Assembly: GCA_016844545.1 (NCBI GenBank)
Contig: JAENJC010000079.1
Span: forward strand, 1-6,055
Origin: Deltaproteobacteria bacterium
Lineage (GTDB): Bacteria; Desulfobacterota; JAENJC01
Direction of reading: 5' to 3'
Length of the DNA: 6,055 bases
Part shown: piece by piece, positions 5,313-6,055 of the stretch
Numbering within the stretch: position 1 is the stretch's first letter
How the letters are laid out: each line of letters opens with the position of its first letter
Position numbers and translations under genes: made by a program
Notes under the pieces: model-generated
Told to the model about the DNA's origin: nothing
Databases searched by the model: none
The model's input: the letters and a program-made list of their open reading frames with translations, nothing else

Positions 5313-6055
5313 TCAACCCAGGACAGTCAATATAGTAGATACTACTTTCTTGATCTCTTCCTCTGTCAATTCTGGAAATATCGGAAGGGAAAGGACCTCC
5401 TGGGATACCTTCTCCGTTACTGGGAGGGAAAGCCCCTGGTAATCATTTTTATAGACATCCTGCTTGTGCAGAGGGACCGGGTAATATATGGCTGAGGCAA
5501 TACCCTCTTTAGCAAGGGCCTCTATTATCTTCTCCCTGTCCCTGGTCTTCACTGTGTACTGATGGTAAACGTGCATCCCGTTACCATCTTCGAAAGGCGG
5601 AGTTACGCCGCTTCCTTCAAACATCTTTGAGTAGAGGTGGGCGTTACTGTTCCTCATTTCATTGAACCTCTTCATCCTCTTGAGCTTGACCCTCAGGATG
5701 GCGGCCTGGATCTCATCCAGCCTTGAGTTGTATCCAATTACGGAATGATAGTAACGGACCTTGCTCCCGTGGTTCCTGAGCACCTTCACCCTCTCCGCCA
5801 GTTCAGGATCGTTGGTAGTAACCATCCCGCCGTCGCCGTAGCAGCCAAGGTTCTTGCTCGGGAAGAAGGAGAAGCAGCCGAATTCGCCGAAGCCGCCCGT
5901 CATCTTACCCTTATAGTCTCCACCAAAAGACTGGGCGCAGTCCTCGATAACCTTTAGCTTATGCTTCTTTGCAATGGCCATGATGGGGTCCATGTCAGCG
6001 GCCTGACCGTAGAGATGTACAGGGATGATTGCCTTCACCTTTGAGGCGCCATGGG
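5313..6055 (-). CDS. DegT/DnrJ/EryC1 family PLP-dependent sugar aminotransferase, N-terminus outside the window
   Basis: 246 residues are visible on the - strand; the frame is still open at the window edge (HGASKVKAIIPVHLYGQ), so about 120-140 N-terminal residues are missing. The GTG at 6038 is internal, not the start. Family signatures are clear: AIIPVHLYGQAADMDPI; VIEDCAQSFGG, with the Asp that contacts the PLP ring nitrogen and the Gln; FFPSKNLGCYGDGGM, with the Schiff-base Lys encoded at 5853-5855; RNHGS...YHSVIGYNSRLDEIQAAIL; and the C-terminal YYPVPLHKQDVY and LSLPIFPELTEEEI. These enzymes transaminate keto sugars of nucleotide sugars to make amino sugars for O-antigen or exopolysaccharide. 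The overall wording is closest in memory to WbpE-like 3-aminotransferases, but the exact substrate cannot be fixed from this fragment. The gene is convergent with the CcdA-like gene and is not part of the redox module. Confidence 0.93.
   Translation of the reverse strand, partial: HGASKVKAIIPVHLYGQAADMDPIMAIAKKHKLKVIEDCAQSFGGDYKGKMTGGFGEFGCFSFFPSKNLGCYGDGGMVTTNDPELAERVKVLRNHGSKVRYYHSVIGYNSRLDEIQAAILRVKLKRMKRFNEMRNSNAHLYSKMFEGSGVTPPFEDGNGMHVYHQYTVKTRDREKIIEALAKEGIASAIYYPVPLHKQDVYKNDYQGLSLPVTEKVSQEVLSLPIFPELTEEEIKKVVSTILTVLG

Noticed and set aside
5119..5442. A + strand open frame of 107 codons across the fold-back repeat and the aminotransferase 3' end
   Set aside because: It runs through the repeat and then antisense to a clearly real gene; the protein has no recognisable features.
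6036..6038. GTG as the start codon of the aminotransferase
   Set aside because: It lies in the conserved KAIIPVHLYGQ region well inside the family's usual 360-390 residues, and the frame stays open to the window edge.

Overview
The window (6055 bases, moderate GC) looks like chromosomal DNA from a Gram-negative, probably anaerobic or sediment/groundwater bacterium. The lipoprotein signal, the periplasmic thiol-redox proteins, the c-type cytochrome and the long TPR protein would fit Nitrospirota or the former Deltaproteobacteria. That placement is an impression from gene content and style, not a measured result.

Layout. (1) 1-1599, + strand: the 3' part of a long TPR protein, followed by a strong intrinsic terminator (1643-1691). 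(2) 1781-5085, + strand: a compact four-gene module starting at a good sigma70-type promoter. Its genes encode a signal-peptide protein with a C-terminal CcmH-like domain and membrane anchor (1820-2833), a membrane-anchored mono-heme cytochrome c-like protein (2830-3639, overlapping TTGA junction), a TlpA/ResA-like thioredoxin lipoprotein (3790-4311) and a CcdA/DsbD-type membrane thiol transporter (4312-5085). A palindromic repeat lies between the second and third genes. (3) 5086-5312: a convergent intergenic region holding a second, larger fold-back copy of the same repeat family. (4) 5313-6055, - strand: the C-terminal two thirds of a DegT/DnrJ/EryC1 sugar aminotransferase, likely part of a surface polysaccharide locus that continues beyond the window.

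How the module may work (inference): the CcdA-like protein would carry electrons from cytoplasmic thioredoxin to the outside. The TlpA-like lipoprotein would pass them on, and the CcmH-like protein would handle the apocytochrome thiols before heme attachment. No heme lyase (CcmF, CcsA or ResB) is present here, so the module would need one encoded elsewhere.

Main point of interest: three of the four genes depart from the standard cysteine spacing. The CcmH-like domain has CPCEC instead of CxxC. The thioredoxin has WCPCS instead of WCxxC, with Ser where the resolving Cys belongs. The cytochrome has CTRKCH (CX3CH) instead of CX2CH. This may be a dedicated maturation or thiol-relay system for a non-standard heme site. 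The second point is a family of palindromic intergenic repeats built on GACnCAGAT...ACACAGAT, present twice in the window.
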